The translations under genes were made by a program, and so were the position numbers. This document shows, in pieces, positions 1 through 12,135 of a stretch of 64,000 nucleotides of DNA. Source of the stretch: Epiperipatus broadwayi (taxonomy: Eukaryota > Onychophora > Udeonychophora > Euonychophora > Peripatidae). How positions within the stretch are numbered: the first letter of the stretch is position 1; each line of letters starts with the position of its first letter. Under the pieces are notes generated by a model. The model searched no databases and was not told the DNA's origin. It worked only from the letters and a program-made list of their open reading frames with translations. The stretch lies in NCBI GenBank assembly GCA_028023455.1, contig JAQFVV010012394.1, positions 28,785,010 through 28,849,009 on the forward strand, written 5' to 3'.

Positions 1-853
1 GTCTGTCTTTTTTAAACATTTCTTTCTTTCTAATCATACACCATGATCTTATAATATTAGAAATTTCATCTACTCTTGCTCTTTTATTTCAAACATATAG
101 TTGTAGGCAATCGTCTAAAACCAGATTAATGGTTCCTAACGTGCCTTTTGATTCAATCCAGTTTCTTCAGTTAAATCAAATACCATGCAACTTTTCAAAT
201 TCTGCATGTGGTTTATATTTATTGATTAATAATCATTTATGCATTTACTAAATGATGATTGTTATGAATAAATGCTTATTAAAAACTATAATTTTAAACA
301 GCATTAAACTGTTGCACATGCGCTTTAGATTTTTAAATATAAAATGAATGAATACTAACACTTCAACAACCACATGATAAAACAGTTTAATGCTGTTTAA
401 AATTATAATTTATAAAATAAACATTGCGCTATATAAAATAAATTGACTTATTTACAAGCATTTATTTAAGTAAATTTGTATGTGCCTATACATATTGACA
501 TTCCTTGGATAACGTCATTTTTGATTGTAATTGGCATTATGATTATCTTTCATTATATATTTGATCATTTATTTGCAGAGTTTTTGCAATGAGTTGATAT
601 AAATCTGTAAATTTAAATAATGGATTCAAGTCAATTTGCTTTGAACGTTTGCTCCTCTTATCTGTATGAAATCTTAGATCTGCAGAAACAAGCGGCCATT
701 TTGTTGTTATAAAAAATGATTGAATTGCAGCAGAAAGAAGATTGCTTCATTGTTTACATTAACAATTACAGGAATATATTGCTTTGACTTTTATTTATGT
801 ATGTATTGTAATAGAATATTCTTTGAATATGAATATATATAACCAAAACCAAT

Positions 854-1053
854 AAATACAATTTATCCAAACCACTTCAAACACTTTTTAGCAAAACTCT
901 TTATTTGTACATATACAAATTTTTTTTTATTTTAAGAGAAAATAAACTGGCTCTGAAGAAGACTGCAGGTCAGTCGAAACATAGATGTATGTATATGTAT
1001 AAATAAAGAGTTTTGCTAAAAAGTGTTTGAAGTGGTTTGGACAAATTGTATTT
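854..1053. repeat. Fold-back (63-bp arms) around a hammerhead-like motif
   Basis: The arms at about 854-917 and 991-1053 are near-perfect reverse complements; both read through AAACCACTTCAAACAC or its complement. The loop at 952-981 reads CTGAAGA, then GACT/AGTC able to pair, then GAAAC. These are the two core strands of a hammerhead-ribozyme-like motif, with one extra A between core and stem II. Such motifs sit in the pseudo-LTRs of Penelope-like elements and in some retrozymes. No coding part is attached, so this may be a pseudo-LTR remnant. Self-cleavage is not shown, because the stem I/III pairing and the cleavage site were not established. Confidence 0.55.
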
Positions 1054-1199
1054 GTGGAATATTACGGCAAAATAAAGAAAAGTGTGATTTTGGTAATATT
1101 TACAAAACCAATAAAGTTATCAAGCTATATCACTGTTGTCTTAATTTAATATTTGCTCAGAAACTAAATTGTGGTTATATACATCAATGACTCTTTATA

Positions 1200-2730
1200 A
1201 TTAAACCTAGGTATCACATGACCAACTATACATCACATGGCTTTAGCTTGTACATTGCTATTCATTAGTAAATTCTATTCTCACTACAGTTATGCTGTAT
1301 AGTATAAGGTTTACTAGATAAATGGCAAGTGCCACCCTATATCTGAATGTGTCCAGATTAGCTAATAGCTTATGGCTGTCATCCATGAGATGCTTTTTTG
1401 ATCTTTGATCAGCTTTAGAATCAAATGCATCTTTTTTAGTAGCCTTTTTAAAATTTTTGTTATATTATTAAGCTACCAGCTCAAATTGAAATTATTTTTT
1501 TTCAATCTGAACCTATTTGTTCTTATAGCCTTATAGATCTGAAACCAATTCAGTTTCTATATCTTATGGTGACCTTATTGTCTTTAATTGGTATTCAACC
1601 AAGACATCATATAATCAATGAAGCATCACATGATACTCATTTTCATATTGCTATTCTTTACCAAATTCTTTTATCACCACGGTTATGCCATCTAGTGTAA
1701 GCTGCAGTAAGTAATATAAAAAATTTGCTAACAAATACTAATGTGTAACAAAAGTCATGTAATATCTTGTTGATTTTGTGCTAATTCTAACAAAAGAATA
1801 AAGATGCTAAGGCTATTAAAACTAAGTTTCACTGTTGTGTTTATATATACAGAATAAACATAAACTCACACAGGTATGATTAAATATTTATTAAGTTTAT
1901 ATACAATATATATTTGTAATATATTTTACATAAAACATAGGCTTTATTATTCATTTGATACATTAGCTAGGTATAGCATCTAGTTGCTGTTCATCTGTTG
2001 ATGCAGTGGGCTTAAGATGCTTTTCTAGATGTATCTAATACTTCCAGCTGGACTGTGGCAACTTGCCCCTTTTAGATTTAATATTTAGCAATTTCTAATA
2101 TGAACTTGTCCTGCTACTTTAACAATATTGAGAACAACATGTGTACTACCATTTAGCTCTCTCAATTATATGTTTGTTGCCTCTCTTTACCACCTAATGG
2201 ATTGCCTATTTATAGCCTGATGCCCTTGCTTAATGGGAGTAATTGAATTCACTGACCATCTTCATCTATTGGCTTAGTTCTGCCATTGGCTCTATTTTAT
2301 CTAAACATGTATCCTTTGATCTGTAATGATGAATGCTGAATCCCATCAAGATAGCTTAAATCTGGACAATATGAAGTAAGTTGGTGAATACCACCATATT
2401 ATGTAGAAACTGAACTGGTTTGTAGATCTTTATGACTATGTAAGTAAGTAACCTTAGATTGAAAAAATAAGTTTTCAATTTGAGCTGATAGCTTAATAGG
2501 AAAATAGCTGCTAAAAGAAAGATGCATTTGGTCCTAATATCTAAGTGAACTGTTCCAAGATCCAAAAACCTCCTCACTATCAAAGGCCATCAGCTAGAAT
2601 CTAGTCTGAGGGTATTTAGATAGGACAGCGCTGAGTAAGGGATATATTTACCATTATATTTGGCACCTATTGATTATTAATGTTTACACTAGGTGGCATA
2701 ACTGTAGTGAGAGTAGAAGAATTTGCTAAT
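1200..2730. repeat. Long inverted-repeat element built from the ~420-bp unit
   Basis: About 1265-1296 is the reverse complement of 2697-2730 (shared core CTCACTACAGTTATGC). About 1463-1575 is the reverse complement of 2390-2500, with the shared segment GCTCAAATTGAAA and a TCAGTTTCTA block. Diverged similarity continues between these blocks. A further unit start in direct orientation lies at about 1675-1715 (GCCATCTAGTGTAAGC). The same motifs recur at 12.5, 20.2, 33.3, 39.1, 51.3, 60.5, 61.9 and 62.3 kb. The short ORF at 2356-2583 lies in the right arm and is not a gene. Confidence 0.6.
1850..2350 (-). mobile_element. LTR-like fragment, related to the LTRs at 42-45 kb
   Basis: Read on the minus strand, this stretch has a CAGCTGGAAGTA block, a CTAGATGCTATAC block, a TATAAATA box near its start and AATAAA before its end. 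The first two also occur, in the same order and similar spacing, in the left LTR at about 42.93-43.03 kb (CAGCTGGAAGTA, then CTAGGAGCTATAC). It lies in the centre of the inverted-repeat element, so it probably inserted there later. The ends are not defined. It could also be an internal part of that element. Confidence 0.4.
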
Positions 2731-4419
2731 AATTTTACTAATCATACTAATAAGAATGCATGTGCTACTGAATATTTATTAGATATTGTTCTCTAAGAAA
2801 GAGAGAATGAAAATCTTTTAGACTAGCAATATTTTTAATTGAATAATTGTATTAACAAAAAGATTGCAGATCAATGGTATTAGAATAATGACTGTCTATA
2901 AATTAAATGATTCAAAATGTGATTAAATATGTCTGTATATCTAATGGAAATTAATTAAAAATGTATATGCAATATTTTCCTATGCTATTTGGTGCCAACA
3001 AGCATGTATTAAGTAACTCAAATATGCATACACACACAAACTTATCCTTCTTTAGATACCTTTTATTATTTACACAGAAGAGGCGTGGATTATGCTAAAC
3101 AGCAATCATTTCATATAGCATTATTTAAATAATAGCTTAAACAAGAATTAAAAGATAAAATAAGTAAACAAACAATTGTTAATTTTTACATCTTGTGTAT
3201 AGATGTATATGACTACCTGAAACTAAAGCTAATATTTTTCATTCGATTTGGAAGATTATCAGTTTAAATGCATTATTTAATATTACTTCACAATAACATA
3301 TATACCTATTTCCATTATAAAATGGTAAAAGCTGGCTTATTAAAATGTGAAAAAACATTAAGAAGATGTTGTGTATTAACCTGTTATGTATTTTATTAAT
3401 AAAGTATTACATATATGTGCATGTGTACAAACTACTCAATACCGTGTTTACTCGCTATAAAAATAATTATATATGGAAAAAAGATTAGACTAACTGCAAG
3501 TAACAACATTTTAATTTGCATTATTAATAAAGTCTGTGCAAATTAATAAAGTTAATAAAATGCCCACAGAATTTCTAATGAGAGAGAAAGTAGAATGAGT
3601 AAATGGAGAAGGAAAAAAGGTAAAATGAGAAGCTGATAGTGCAGTTGCAAGCCAGTACTAGCAGTAGAAAGAGCTCCAGTTAAATCTAGTTAGGCTGACT
3701 CTAGGAAGCAATAAGCAGTAAGATGTTTACTAGAAATATCTAATGAATTACCATTTGAAATTACTGGAGTTAAAGAAAATGTATAGTTATTGAAATAAAG
3801 ATTTTAGTAATTCACGGAGTTAGACGTGATCTCTAATTAGCTATCCATTTACGGAGATATGAATTGTCCGTGATCAATATTGTTTACTGCTTTCAACCAG
3901 CCAGTTGCCAGTTGAACTATTAATGCTAATTACTAATATATATTATTCATAGTAAATAAACTCATTAAGTTATTTATTAAAACTTGTGTGTATGTGTCAA
4001 TTTGAGTTATTTTATAAATGTACAACTGCTAGAATATAATCTGGCCCCATACATATTATGGGACTGCAGTGTTGAATTGGTCAGTTCAGTTTTTTTAAAA
4101 AACTGTTTATACTACAAGATATATCCCAATGACTCTAATTCACTTTCAAAAGATTATTTCTACTGAATTATATTTTACATAAGTTTAAAGATACTGTATA
4201 TCGCATGCCATTTATATATAGTAGATGCTTAAAAAAATCTGTTATATGTTTTAAAAGTACATGGTGGTTATTGAACATTGTTTTTCCTGAGAAAAGCTGA
4301 CTTGTTATCTTCCAAGTTGCTTGCAACTTTATCATTGAAACAACACATACGTTACTAGTGACATAGATCAGCTATTTATCATAAAAATTTTAAGCTACCA
4401 GCATATCTGGATCATAAAT

Positions 4420-5420
4420 TATGACATGAATTGTGACAGTGTGCTTCGTATCTTTGTGGAAAACCTATAATAGAAAAATGCATTGACATTAAATTTTATT
4501 TTAAATTGGACAAAAGTGGTAGTGAAATGTTTGAAATTATTCAAACTGTGTATAGTAATAAAGCTATGAGTTACAAGAATGAAGTGGTTTGCAAGTTTTT
4601 GTGATGGCAGGGAGACTATTAAAGATTCCATGGCCAAGCATACTAAAAGTAATTGGAAATGAAAAAAATGAGCAAAAAGTTGCCCAAATTCTTCGAACTG
4701 ACCTCTCTTTGTTTGTCAAACTCATTGAGGAACTTAGTAACATTTCTCAAATCACTGTCCATATTTTAATAAAACAATTGAACAAGAGGAAGTGTGTACG
4801 CCTTCATGCGTCACTAATTTGTTGACTATCAGTCAAAAAGTGCTAGAGTGGAGCAGTGCAAAGGCATGCAAAAGAACTCATAACTACACATGAAGTTTTT
4901 ATCAAATGTAATGGATGATGAGACGATATTTCCAATACGAGCCATCAACTAAACACCAATGTCACAACGGAAATTGTTAAAAAAAATGAAACAAAAAATA
5001 TTGCAAAAGCAAGAGAGTCAACATTATTCACTGTTTTTTATTATTCTAAAAAACATTATTCACCATGAATAAATTCCTGAAAATTAAATAGCAAATGCTA
5101 ATTATCGTTGGGGTGTTCTGAATTATTTGTGGGCCAAAATTTTGTGTGTGTGATTAGAATACTGCCAATAGTGCTCTGTTCATCTGATTTTGTTCTTGAT
5201 TTTTCAAAATTAAAATTGGCCATAAAAGGAGCACATTATGATTCAATTTAGAACATCCAGAAGCTTGTGACAAAGTTTCAGTAGATAATTTCAGTGGACA
5301 ATTTCAAAGATTGCTTCAAACAGTTGTACAATCATTTCCAGTGGTGTACTGAAACATAATGAGGTTATAATAACAAATTGTGTGTTTATTTCACATCAGT
5401 CACATTTTTATTGAAACCCC
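4420..5420 (+). pseudogene. Relic of a mariner-type transposase
   Basis: Translation across several frames with many stops follows a mariner transposase from end to end. The N-terminal helix-turn-helix part is at about 4507-4640 (EMFEIIQTVYSNKAMS), and a second helix-turn-helix part at 4640-4800 has TVHILIKQLNKRK. A DETIF block near 4920 stands where the family has its first catalytic Asp context. NANYRWGVLNYL is near 5095-5130, and the C-terminal region is at 5160-5400 (KLKLAIKGAHYDSIQN after frame repair by eye). No reading frame survives, so the copy is dead. Terminal inverted repeats were not located. The type resembles the GVQW-like mariners common in animals. Confidence 0.8.
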
Positions 5421-5641
5421 ACTAAGGATATATAAATGTGTGTATATTTATTACTATGAAACTAAATAATTAATCGTATTTGTTCTTTTCTGTTACATAT
5501 AAGAGTATTTTTATGTGAAATTTCCATTTGCAAGATAATACTTGAACTAATTTTTGTTTTTAAAATTTTTTTTTCTTTAAACTTTATTTAATTATAGATA
5601 TAACTTTTAGAGGAATTCATGAACTGTTTGTTTAATTTTAG

Positions 5642-5748
5642 GAAAATGAACATTATTGCTTAATTAAAAAAATGGATCAACTGGATAGAAAAGCAGAATC
5701 AAGGAATGCCCAGTTGACACGTAGCCAATCGCTTATCAATGACAGCCG
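5642..5748 (+). CDS. IQGAP: IQGAP exon (sixth from the end)
   Basis: The acceptor is TTTAATTTTAG and the donor is CCG|GTAATA. The exon encodes 35 residues from ENEHYCLIKKMDQL to SQSLINDS plus two bases of a split Arg codon. It is charged and variable, like the linker between the GAP-related domain and the RGCT domain in IQGAPs. The RSQSLINDS segment stands about where human IQGAP1 has its phosphorylated SKSVKEDS segment; equivalence is inferred only from position. Confidence 0.85.
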
Positions 5749-8700
5749 GTAATATTATTTTTCCATGGAATGAAATAAAAATTTGAATAATAATTAGAGT
5801 ATTTTATATATGTAATAAATTCTTCCATATAGGTATATTATTAGGATATTATTGCTTATGCTTGTAATAAATAAATTTTCACTTTTTTAGTAATCGCGTA
5901 ATGCATTTTCAATATTAAAATGTCATAATTGTGGCAAAAATAATAGCTTATGCTGGTATGCTCCAATACACGCTTAGTGGCAGGTAGGATCATTAGTATA
6001 TAGGAAAATAACATGCAACTAAGCAACATTACAACATATGGAGAAAAATAAGTATACTAGATAAAGTGGTTTTTCCATAATAAATATTAGATTAGGTTTG
6101 ATAGAAGTTTGATGCTTAGCATTGAAAATGCATTGAGATATTATTAAACATTTATTTACTCTGTATTAGGGTTATGAACGTTAGTTCATTACTCTATCTA
6201 CAATGAGTTGATATTATCCATTGGCAATTAAAATATAGATAAATCTCTATTTATTAGAAGCAAAATGAGTCCAAGTGTGTATAAATAAGAAATTTATCCA
6301 AACTTCTAGTAATAATTTATTTCCTTATGAATTAATTTTATAATGCTCTGTGCAGTTTAGTAAAATGGTAATGTCACATTCTGGAATATGGCATCCTACA
6401 ATTGATTCCTGTGCTGGCTCTTACAGTTTTGAACTTCTTATGAATTCTTGAACAATAAAGTCATTTGAATATTTTTTTGCCCGTACAGTTTAACTAGTGG
6501 TAGAATGTCAGGCTCTGGAATATGATGTCCTAGAATCGATTTCGGCACAGACACTTCCAACGCTCAAATTTCTTATGAAGAGCAATAAAGTCTTCAAATA
6601 TTTTTAAAGCAAAATTATTTTCTTAATTTAATTGTGGAAGGTCTGTGCATATGATATATATTGTAAATATTGATTATTTAGTATTTTGTAAATACATTCA
6701 GATTATTTCAATATTAAATTATTTTCATTTAAGACTACTCTAAAAAAATCTACTCGTGCGTCCGCCAAGATTGCAAATCAAGTTGAATAAAATTTGTAAG
6801 TAAATAAATGAATTACTTACAATTAGATAAACAGTTTTAAAAAAATCTGCAGATTAATAAGGCAACATACTTATTGCCTTATAGAAAGGATTATTGGTAA
6901 AAGAGTAAATAATTGAGGATTAACCTGATAGCTTTGAGAAATTAATAGCTGCATTAAAGCAAATAAAATTACCTAAGGGGGGGCATTTAAAAGGGAACTG
7001 TCAAAAAGTCTTATTTATATATTAGATATAAATGTTTATTGGATAAAGACATTAAATTGCTAGCAGATAATTGATTGCTTTTGAAATGCTGTATTTACTT
7101 ATCTAATTAAAGTAGGCACATTAGACTGTGAAATTGGAACTGTAAATATGTATTTAGTTTTACTCTTTGTGTGTTAAAAGTAAAATCACCATTCTAGGAT
7201 TAATTATAGAGACGTATTTGATTTTAATGGACTATCAATTCCTTAGACTTTTTGCTTTGTTATTATTGTTAAATAAATGTTTATTATTTAATTAGTGTGC
7301 AAGTTTATTATATATATCAGGGGTGGGCAATTGTTTTGATTCGGGGACCACAGAGATTGGCGGAGGGCCGTATCAAGGGCCACTTTGTGGAAGCAAAGGT
7401 TAACGGAGAGCCGCACCTTTTTTCATGACACAATAAACACACTGCTTTATTCTCTGTATTACCAAAGAAATATTTGTTTATCCATTCTTCATTAAACACA
7501 CGACATACATCATCAATTTTACATTTTTCAGAGGGTTTGTGGTTTCACTAAAGTTGGAAATGTATATATTTGCTAATGCATAGACAAAATTGAAATTAAC
7601 CAGATCAACTGGAAAAACACTGCACATCATATCTACACTGCTCATGTGTATTGACAAGGCCATCCTAGTGGAAAATAAGAGATGAATCTTCAGTCGCACA
7701 CGGGCAGGAAATCTCAGTTCAAGGTGGATTTTTCCGATTGTCTTGGCAGGCCGCATGTGGCCTTCGGGCTACTATTTGCCCACCCCTGATTTATATTGTC
7801 TCTTACTGACTGGCATTATATATCCTCAGAATATAGAAAATTGATACATTATGAATGCACTTTTCAAAATATAGATTTATAAAATGGTGACATAAATAAA
7901 TGAAAATAATTAGTACCATCGCTAAAATCCCCCCTGAAACCGTTTTGCATTGTCCACTTCTTAATATGTTTCTGTAGCATGTTTTTGCAAATGCTAAAAT
8001 TATTGTTGCTTGTATCTGTTGATGTTTCACCATTAATTCGCACTTTGATATGTAGATGTCTTCTTGCTCTAATTATTCTTAATTATATTTTTTTGTGACA
8101 GTCTAGGTTACTACTGATAATACTTTCAAGGTGTACAAAATTTTCCGAATTGTCTAGTTTAATTCCACTTATTTTGATTTTTTTTTCTTCGTTTCTTTTT
8201 CCAAAGCAAGTTTTCACACACAAACTATATTTCTTTGTTTTCGCATTTAATATATCTAATATAGATTTCAGTGATTCTTCATCTTTTTTTAAATGATTAA
8301 TATATTATCTGCACGTCTTAAATTATCTATTTTCATTCCATGTATTGATTTTTGTGCACACTGATCTTATCTATTATTCTTTATGGAAATATGATGAATA
8401 TGCTTAGTAAGATTAATCTCGCCTCTTGGTCTTTACCCACTTTCCAATCAGCTTCAACTTTCTTCACACATTTTAATAGCTGCTTTTGAATTGTCAGTGA
8501 TATTTATTAGAAGGTTATTAATTCATTGTCTGCTCCCTATGATTTAAATACTGCTCAAGTCATCTTTTGATCAGTTCAATCAAAAGTTTTTCAAAACTCA
8601 ACCAAATTCAGGTATACATTCCTCTGTTTTCTTTTAAGTTTCTTCATAGCACAGCAGAATGATAGAATTTTTTGTACAGTACTTCTTTATTAATCCATTC

Positions 8701-11700
8701 TCTATTTATATTCCAAGTGTTTTTCTATCTAGGCATTTAGTCTTCCATTTAAGACTAAAACTCACCTTTCATTTTTTATTTATCTCTCAAATAGTCATAC
8801 TTACATTATGTTTCAATTTCACCTATCAGTTGGTTTCATTTCTTAACTTTTTCTAGCATAGTACTCAAAATTGTTATATATTTTTTATATATTAAGTAAA
8901 TTCTTTTAATTTATTGAAGTGCCCTGTGTGGTTTAGCGCAGTGACAGAGTGTCAATCTCCGAACAGTAAGGCCTTGGAGTCAATCCCAGTTCTGCCGATT
9001 TCAGCATTCAAACTTTTTAGGAACTCCCATGCATTTTTATTTATTTATTAAGAAACTTAGTGTTGGATTTTATCAGCTTTAAAGTATTATAAAAAGATTT
9101 GTTTCAACCCATAAAGTAATAATTCAAAAATATTGCATTTACTAATAAAATTTTTCATTAATGATACATTTTCATTAACCTTCACCATAGCATGCATATT
9201 TAGATATTTTAATTCCATTAAGATCAAATGATACAGAGCTATAATCCATAATTATAGGAAACTGAAAATTTCAATGCCATCTAGTAACAATCCACATTAT
9301 TAAATCAAAGATTCAATGATACACCGTTAATAATCCATAATATAATGGATCTGTAAATGCCAATGCCCTCTAGTGACAATCCACATTATGATACAGTGAT
9401 ACAGAGCTAATAATCCCTAATAAAATGGATCTGTAAATTCTAATGCCAATGCCATCGTGACATTCCATGTTAAATCGATTAAAGATCCAATGATACAGAG
9501 TTAATAATAATTCATAATAAAGTAGATCTGTAAAGGCCAATGCCCTCTAGTGGCAAGCGATATTTTAAAATGAATAATGATTATAAAAAATTGGCACCAT
9601 CTTTTTGAATTTGAATTTTAGCTGCTAAACGTAAGATATATATATATTGATAGTTTTATTGATTGCAATCAAAGTGGAATTGAAATAGTTAGTTTTTATG
9701 CAACATAAATTCGAACTAATTTATTCATAATTCTATATAAATAAATAACATAACTATTCACATGTGTATGTGTTTAATAAATAAAAAAGTCAGATATATT
9801 AATTTTAATTGAGGTTAAAATTTATATCTGGGCTAGAGATAATCTCTAGTTTTATAAAAGGTCAGTGATAATCATTATTGTATTTATCTACAGTGGATTG
9901 TGTCAAAGTTGTGGGTGGAGTAAGTTTGACATTTGTAAATCAAAATATAAGACTTTACTATTGATAAACATTGTACATATAATAAAAATATATATGAATG
10001 ATGAAGCCCTGGACCAACATTCAAGCTGCAACACTTAGATGATAGTGTTTTTTTACAAGCAGATGAAAAGTAACACAATTTTTCTGATTATCTGTAATAA
10101 AGAATTTGTAATCTAGGTGGACAAGTAGATTATTTTATCTGTATGTAATTGTGATATTTGTGTACATTATTCCAAAGTAGCATTATGCACGTTTGGATTT
10201 TTTAAATATAAAAATGTATATATATATTTATTAGATCATCTGAAAAAAACCTTGTCTTAAAAATAATCAATGTGCAAAATAGTAACTGAGATTTTATCAT
10301 GTTATTTTTTACAAAACATTTTTTCATGTGTTCTTAGACTTATTTTCAATTATATTATACCATAATTATTTATATTTATCAATTGGCAGAATCATTTCTA
10401 ATGTTAGTGAAAGAAAAGATTTTTTTTAACTTTTATTTTTGTTATTATTAAGTATCGCTGAAGACGCTTTGGATGTGGAACATCAGATTCATGGCCCATG
10501 TGGGTATGCTAGATGTGCCGTGCTATTTTTTAATGAGTTGTTGTAAAAAATTTTAATTATATAAATTACAAGGAAGGATGCTATGAATACGATGTTCCAC
10601 ATTGAAGACATGTTCAGCAACCCTTAATAGTAATAAAAATAAAGATAAAAAAATATTTTTTTTTTGTTAACGTTGAAAACGGTTCAGTCAAATTATTACA
10701 AACAACAATGAAAAGGATAAGAAAGGATTTGTATAAATTATATTTTTTTCATTTAGATTACCACTTGCACAAATGAAAGATAAAATTTGTCAAAATCTTA
10801 AGAGGTTAGAAGAAGCCAAACTTGTAAATCGTGAAAATAAATATCAGGAAATTATTAACGCTATTGTAAAGGTAAGTTGAATTTTTTTAAACATTTGTGT
10901 ATAGTTTTTTTTATATTTAAAAATATGTATATTTATGGACATTAACATGAGACAATGAGCCAATAGTCATCATTTTTATTGTTATTTTTGTGAACAGAAC
11001 TGTCATAAGAATGCAGTAAACCCAAAATTTGAGAATTAACATGAAAACAAGTGCTGCCATTCAGAGAGGGTGTAATAAGGGTTAAGATTTTTTTTTATTC
11101 TCAGACTTTCAGCATATTTGAAAACAGTTATCATTAAATAATATTTTTCAAAAAGCAAAATATTAATTAAAAGGGTGGAGCTTCACGTAGCTTAGATTGA
11201 AAATTCAATATCTTGTGCCAGTGGATTTGAAAGGTAAAAAGTTAACTTGAAGATCATGGACTTAATTCTCATTTCAGTTTGACTTCTCTCCGATTATGCA
11301 GATTTATATTACAGATATACCATTTGTTTTTATAGTCAGCGAACACACTATTTTATCATCTAACTGTAACAATTTGGCTATGAAAGATGCTGACTACCTA
11401 ATAGAAAGATTTTATATCTGTTCGGAATCTGAATAATAATTAACTTGGGCTACAAATCCCAGGCCATGGACAAGGTATAGATAGACCAATCATTAGTTGA
11501 TGAACCCCCCTCATGATTCTTATTGAAAATGGTTTTTAAAATAATATTAGTTACTATTCTATATATTTTATTATATGGATTAGTAAAACTGTTTAAATGT
11601 AATTATCCTGCTCATCGCATAGATTACTCATACACTAAAATCATATCTATAATCAACAATTATTATCAAAGAGTATTTAGAAAGTCTAGAAATTTTAAAA

Positions 11701-12065
11701 GACCAAATTGTTTAGCAAATATGATAAAACAAAACCACCATCCACATGGAAGAGTTGTCTCACACAAATGAATATAAAGAAACACCATCTGAATTTAAGC
11801 CAAACTGATCAATAACCATGTGATACAATTGTTGTCTCTGCAACAGCTACATGATTACTATTTTACCCAATTGAGAAAATGTTATCTTATTGGAACAACG
11901 GTATTTTATTTGTATTGTATTTAACAAGGTTGCTTCTGAAAATGTGATTTATAAAACGTCTTTTCCCCATTAAAATATTTATTTCAACTTATATATTATT
12001 TGTAATTTTTTTAAAAATATATATATTTTGAAATTATATTTGTTGGTCGCCGGGGGTTTTTTCCT

Positions 12066-12135
<70 letters not shown>

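Larger units (their letters stand above)
1..5641. other. Upstream intron of the IQGAP gene, filled with repeats
   Basis: No exon was recognised here. The stretch ends at the acceptor AG at 5640-5641, so it is at least partly the intron upstream of the first visible IQGAP exon. It holds a fold-back with a hammerhead-like motif (854-1053), a long inverted-repeat region (about 1200-2730) with an LTR-like fragment inside it, and a mariner relic (about 4420-5420). The stretches 1-850 and 2730-4420 show only AT-rich sequence. A short purine-rich part near 3590-3800 could be an old LTR edge but is not supported. Confidence 0.6.
5749..10756 (+). other. IQGAP intron with SINEs, a hAT element, a tandem repeat and a fold-back
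   Basis: GT-AG intron of about 5.0 kb. It contains two adjoining SINE copies (6344-6605), a non-autonomous hAT element (7318-7788), another SINE (8921-9040), a four-copy tandem repeat (9227-9560) and a fold-back (10430-10645). At 7800-8900 and 9600-10400 I see only AT-rich sequence, with short chance ORFs at 7803-8033, 8659-8856 and 9884-10078. Confidence 0.7.

Noticed and set aside
619-708. ATG-started frame MDSSQFALNVCSSYLYEI...
   Set aside because: Only 29 codons, no splice partner consistent with IQGAP, no known motif.
9227-9560. CRISPR-like spaced repeats
   Set aside because: The units are contiguous and diverged, in a eukaryotic intron; this is a minisatellite.
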